A stretch of DNA of 53,018 bases. Origin: Lingula anatina. Taxonomy: Eukaryota; Brachiopoda; Lingulata; Lingulida; Lingulidae. Made by a program: the position numbers and the translations under genes. Positions 49,096 through 53,018 of the stretch are shown one piece after another. Where the stretch lies: assembly GCF_001039355.2 (NCBI RefSeq), contig NW_019775904.1, forward strand, positions 82,328 to 135,345, in the 5' to 3' direction. The notes below the pieces were generated by a model. That model ran no database searches, was not told where the DNA came from, and saw only the letters and a list, made by a program, of their open reading frames with translations. Numbering within the stretch: position 1 is the stretch's first letter; every line of letters begins with the position of its first letter.

Positions 49096-49545
49096 CAGTT
49101 TCCGTATCTTTGAATATCTTCATAAAATTACTAATATTTTTTAGTAGTTAAACTTGTCTAAATTATAGTTTTCATTTTTCCAGAAATGTGTATGAATTCA
49201 ATTTAAATAAAGCTAAATAAAATTCCATTTACTTTGCATAAATGCACATTGTATTTTCTTAATACAATCTGTCTCAACAATAAATAACAGCAAAATAAGC
49301 TGTAATGAAGATTTTTCAATAATATAATATGGAGTGAAAACTTTTCCTGTTATGTGTATATGATATAAGTAAGTCTAAAAAGCATATCAGCACACATTCT
49401 GTAACGTGAATAATTGTATAATTGTTTGTTTCTTTGTATATCTGTCTATACATCTGTCTGTTTTACTAAATGTATCTAAATATATTTATTGCAATAATTA
49501 TGTATACTTGGATCTAAAAGTCAACTTTATTTGATCGGAACAAAT

Positions 49546-51163
49546 TTACTCATTAATGTTTTTCTGAATAGTAATGTAATGCTTTTCCATCGGAAAGCAC
49601 CACATCCCTTCACTGTCGAGGTATAAACTATGCTGGTATCTTCTCTCGTCACGTAATCCATACAGAACCTGATAACACATAGATCAAACGGGCTTTGATC
49701 TGCACATCACCCGTTTAAGGCCCCTATTTCACACAGACCACGAATCCCACGAATCGCCAGGAATTTACAAATTTCAGGATTCGTGAGGATTCGTGAGATT
49801 TTGCCAATTTTCTGGTCTAATTCGACACGCTCACGATGCAGTTACGATACAGGTACGATAGTGTTACGAATATTCGTGGGATTCGGCTGGAATCGTGAGA
49901 TTTTGCCAATTTTCTGGTCTAATTTGACACGATCTACGATTCAGTTACGATACAGGTGCGATAGTGTAACGAATATTCATGGGATTCGGCTGGAATCGCA
50001 CGAATATTGTCCAGAAATTCACTACGATTTTTTGGAATCGGGAGATCGTGGCCAAAACTTTGCCACGAATTCCCGATTGATCAAGAATTGCAAGAACTGA
50101 CTACGATTATATACGAATCTGTTAAGAACTTCACGAACTGATTACGAATCAACCACGAATCGTGAAATTTGTCAATTCATGGCCATTCGTGGGATTCGTG
50201 GTCTGTGTGAAATAGGGCCATAAACAACTTATGGAGGCAGCAATTCCAACCTTTGCTAAGGTCGACAAAACGACGTGGCAGACAACTTCTTTCTGCTGGA
50301 ATGTAGCTTTGAGCATCGGAAACGACACATTTATCATGTCCACAATACCGCCGTTGAATAGAAAATTTTTCCAGACTTCAAAGAGCAAGTTTTGATTTTT
50401 TGTCTTATGTGGAGACATAACCTCGGAACACTTCAGAAATGCTGCTTCAATTATATCAACTTTCCTACCCAACTTAATTGCCCCAGATAATGAAAAGAAA
50501 GTTAATACTAGTAAATTTGAACTCTTCTATCGTTTTATTTCAAGACGTTGTGTATCAATATTAATTATATTCAACACAATATGGTTATCTGTCACTTGAT
50601 ATTGCTATGGGTATATTGGTTCACTCTGAATTTTTACATCTACGCTTTGCTTTCAAATAGACAATTTTACGTACATTTTAAATGAGTCAAATTATAGTAA
50701 CAACTACATGTAGAAAAAAATTAGAGAACGCAGTCATTAATCACCTCTATTTCCATTTAGTATTTATATATTAATTAATTAATTCATATCAATGAATAAA
50801 TAAATAAATGATAAATTAATTAATTACCACCAAATTTTAGCTAGCCCATGTCATACCTATCCTAAAATTTTTATCCATATCCCCCCATAACTTTTTTCAT
50901 TATGTTGTTAACAGACAACCAAACTAATAATCAGCCATTAATTAATCAACCACATACCAAAATCTTATCGTTTGTCACTATGTTTTCCCCGAACAGTTTG
51001 AATTTTCCTATAAGTTTACCTTATATATATTAAGAAATAAGTCAATAACTTACCCTTTGAGTAAGGTAAGATACATTTTGTAGTAGGCCTGTGAGAAAGT
51101 AACATATCTGAATTCTTGCAGAAGTGCATGCTGCATCTCGTCCTCTTCATGATATTTACTCAT
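49546..51163 (-). pseudogene. HNMT-like copy D, truncated and MITE-disrupted
   Basis: It is the counterpart of copy B. Exon 1 is 51163-51054 (start MSKYHEEDE, donor GTAAGT). The same deletion joins intron to KVDIIEAAFLKCSEV (from about 50464). The frame runs to AASIS and is then interrupted by a 502-bp MITE (49719-50220). The rest (49718-49546) also carries a 1-bp deletion relative to B (ATCTTCTC versus ATCTTTCTC). It cannot make a methyltransferase, but its exon 1 is intact. Confidence 0.85.
49719..50220. mobile_element. Harbinger-like MITE, 502 bp
   Basis: Terminal inverted repeats of about 35 bp begin GGCCCCTATTTCACACAGAC at the left; the right end is the complement of TGGCCCTATTTCACACAGAC. 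TAA lies on both sides (49716-49718, 50221-50223), which fits the 3-bp TWA targets of PIF/Harbinger elements. The interior includes a ~102-bp tandem duplication (units from 49791 and 49893). Copy B has the uninterrupted site near 40700-40712. Confidence 0.85.
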
Positions 51164-51959
51164 TTTAACAAAGGTGCAGTCACGTAAAATAAAATCAGCC
51201 CAAAACTCGACGGTTTTGTTTTCACGACTAGATCCAGACGTCTTGGTGACACCAATAACCTTCTGCCTTGATACTGCCATAGATAACATTATGTTTTTAA
51301 AAAGGTAAAACGTACCTACATATGCATATGCGGGTATTTCCAGTGGTAACAGGCTAAAATAAATGAATGCTGGTTTGCCGGTAGACTAAAAAGCTATACA
51401 TTTGGCTTTTCAATAACTTTTTTTAATTATCTTTGGAACATTATATTCAAGCAAATCCAGTAAATCTGTAAAGATAATATTTTATGTGAATTTATATATA
51501 ATGAAATCATGATTTCTGTTTGGAATAAACGTATTTTTCACTGTAACAGCCTTATTGAATTTTACTCAGTCACGTACATGTAGCATAAAGGCCATTGAAG
51601 ATGCTTTGGCACTTAAATTGTTGGGAAATCGTGCGTGAACGTAGAAGTCATTTTAACCTGCGCCTTCTGCTCTATAAATTGAGTGTTCATCGTTTACTGC
51701 GATGATGATGCTCTATCTAAAACAGTTAATTTTCAAACCCAATGTATCGCGGCATTTAAAATAAACTAAGGGATCGAGTTTTTGACTAATAGCCTTTAAA
51801 AATTCTATTTTTTTTTTTTTTTGAAAAAATAAAATCTGACGGAGTATATGGCAATTTCTGTATCTGTGAATAGTTTAATTAAAATTTCATTTACGGAGTA
51901 ATTACACTTGAATTTTAGTTTTTATATGTTTTATTTGAAACGACCCATTTATTGACCGC

Positions 51960-52345
51960 AATAATAATAACAATACCGCCGTTGAATAGAAAATTTTGCA
52001 TGACTCCAAATACCAACTTTTAATTTCCTATCTTATAGAACCACAGAACACTTCAAAGACGAGGCTCCAAGTAAATAATCTTCGTGTTTATCTAACACTA
52101 TTACCATCTGCCCTCTTGGTTTAAGAATGGCATATATTGCAGAGATAGCTCACTTAATATTCTTGTATGAATCAAAGGGATAATCGAAGATACTTGTCAG
52201 ATGATATAGGACGTGCACTGCTAGCACCCTGTCTTGCAACTGTTGTGGATAGGCTTTCATGGCCCTCAGATATTTTACAGAATGTCCATAGTTATCTTGA
52301 AATGGCTCGGAATAAGTAATATCAATGGAAGCGTTGCTCAGTTTC
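51960..52345 (-). pseudogene. HNMT-like copy F, broken
   Basis: Counterpart of copy E. The middle region (SNASIDITYSEPFQDNYG, then DRVLAVHVLYHLTSIF, then QMVIVLDKHEDYLL) is readable but has a TGA where the ENIKRAIS Arg codon lies in E. Motif I and the C-terminus are missing. Its exon 1 region is cut off at the block boundary near 52445. Confidence 0.8.
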
Positions 52346-52445
52346 TAAATTAATCAGTAATATATGAATAAAAGAACCACATACCAAAATCTTATCGTTT
52401 GTCACTATGTTTTCTCACAACAGTTTAAAATGTCATATCAGTTTA

Positions 52446-53018
52446 AAGGTATACTGTGATGGAAAAACGGGTTAAAACTATCCATTAGGTGCCCAAAAGT
52501 CATTTTTGAGTAATGAAAAAAAAGTTCTTACGTTTATTTAGTTTTTAAAGCCGATTTTATGCAGGTGTGAATTTAGTTTATGATACTCCCGCTTGGTGGC
52601 GCTTTGAGGCGAGTGACGTCACTTGCGTCGAGGCTCAGAAAGCCATATTCGATTCAGCTATCCGCTTGCTAGCAGTGCAAACTAAAAGCGATACACGCAA
52701 TTGATTACTACATGATCATTTATAAATTCAAACTTTTGAAGATAGATACACAAAAGAAGATGAATTCCCTACGTGGTTATCATTTATTAACCAACAAAAT
52801 ACACCAAAACTATGTTAACAGTAAAGGTTTGGAAGCAGGGCAGTGAACATAGTTTTTCACACATGCCCATCTGTCGCGTCGGCTGAACGTTCTTATCCCG
52901 ACTGATAAGAGAAAGTTACCTTATAATGCAGGTGTGACAGCTAACATTATTTTTCACACCCGTGCAGTTTACCAGTGTCATTCCGGGAGAGCCAGGTCAG
53001 TGGACAAAAGGCCAAAGA
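52446..53018. other. Flank beyond the duplicated block, no gene recognised
   Basis: The sequence starts AAAGGTATACTGTGATGGAA at the point where similarity to block 1 ends. No ORF or RNA gene that I can support is present up to the window edge. Confidence 0.5.

Larger units (their letters stand above)
44266..52445. repeat. Methyltransferase segmental duplication, block 2
   Basis: It is the counterpart of 36185-43400. It differs by a partial tandem duplication (C'), a replacement of the exon 1 region of C (about 47170-47640), the extra copy G (48531-48868) and the MITE at 49719-50220. Similarity stops at about 52445 inside the E/F copy. Confidence 0.8.

Noticed and set aside
39282-51289. A hydrophobic N-terminal membrane anchor on the methyltransferases (SSSFGLILIYLAAYFL in copy E, SSIFGLILFYVTAPLL in B)
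   Set aside because: Upstream of the MN(D/E)S ATG the copies differ by frame-breaking indels (5 nt in A, 1 nt in D) and B has a stop, while the frame downstream is kept. The region is therefore more likely 5' UTR than coding.
1-53018. CRISPR array, bacterial operon or viral genome features
   Set aside because: The repeats present are microsatellites, MITEs, transposons and segmental duplicates; genes have spliceosomal introns; nothing fits a prokaryotic or viral locus.

Overview
The window is intron-rich, AT-rich animal nuclear DNA. It has GT-AG introns, microsatellites, Tc1/mariner, non-LTR and MITE-type repeats, and two tandemly expanded gene families. A clan-2 cytochrome P450 cluster next to histamine-N-methyltransferase-like (HNMT-like) genes would suit a marine invertebrate, perhaps a bivalve mollusc or another lophotrochozoan. 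That placement is inference; nothing in the window proves the taxon.

Region 1 (about 1.0-36.1 kb) is a cytochrome P450 cluster. Three genes can be assembled exon by exon with open reading frames and matching splice phases, 11 coding exons each: P450-1 (+, 1005-8079, 508 aa), P450-2 (-, 10927-17255, 504 aa) and P450-3 (-, 20815-26974, 504 aa). P450-1 and P450-2 converge. A fourth locus (-, 32424-36079) carries only exons 7-11 and is a 5'-truncated duplicate of P450-3. All copies have the ExxR, PERF and haem-Cys motifs. In all four, however, the acidic residue of the I-helix acid-alcohol pair is missing and an acidic residue sits four positions later.

Region 2 (about 36.2-52.4 kb) is a tandem array of class I SAM-dependent methyltransferase genes resembling HNMT, all on the minus strand. 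Gene A (two coding exons, 338 aa) looks intact. Gene C has an intact main exon but no nearby first exon. At least six more copies (B, E, C', G, D, F) are truncated or broken. The array is itself a segmental duplication of about 8-9 kb: 36.2-43.4 kb corresponds to 44.3-52.4 kb.

Mobile DNA is dense and partly datable, because the duplications supply filled and empty sites. There is a near-complete Tc1-like DD34E element in intron 6 of P450-1. A second Tc1-like family has two copies, one 137 bp upstream of the P450-2 start and one in an intron of the truncated P450-4. A ~200-bp MITE family has a clean 6-bp target duplication and an empty site in the paralogous block. A 502-bp Harbinger-like MITE lies inside the coding remnant of methyltransferase D. 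There are also two non-LTR retrotransposon 3' fragments, tRNA-derived SINE-like sequences and several fold-back elements.

Functionally, the region reads as a birth-and-death neighbourhood of small-molecule-modifying enzymes (microsomal oxidation, methylation). No bacterial, viral or CRISPR feature was seen.
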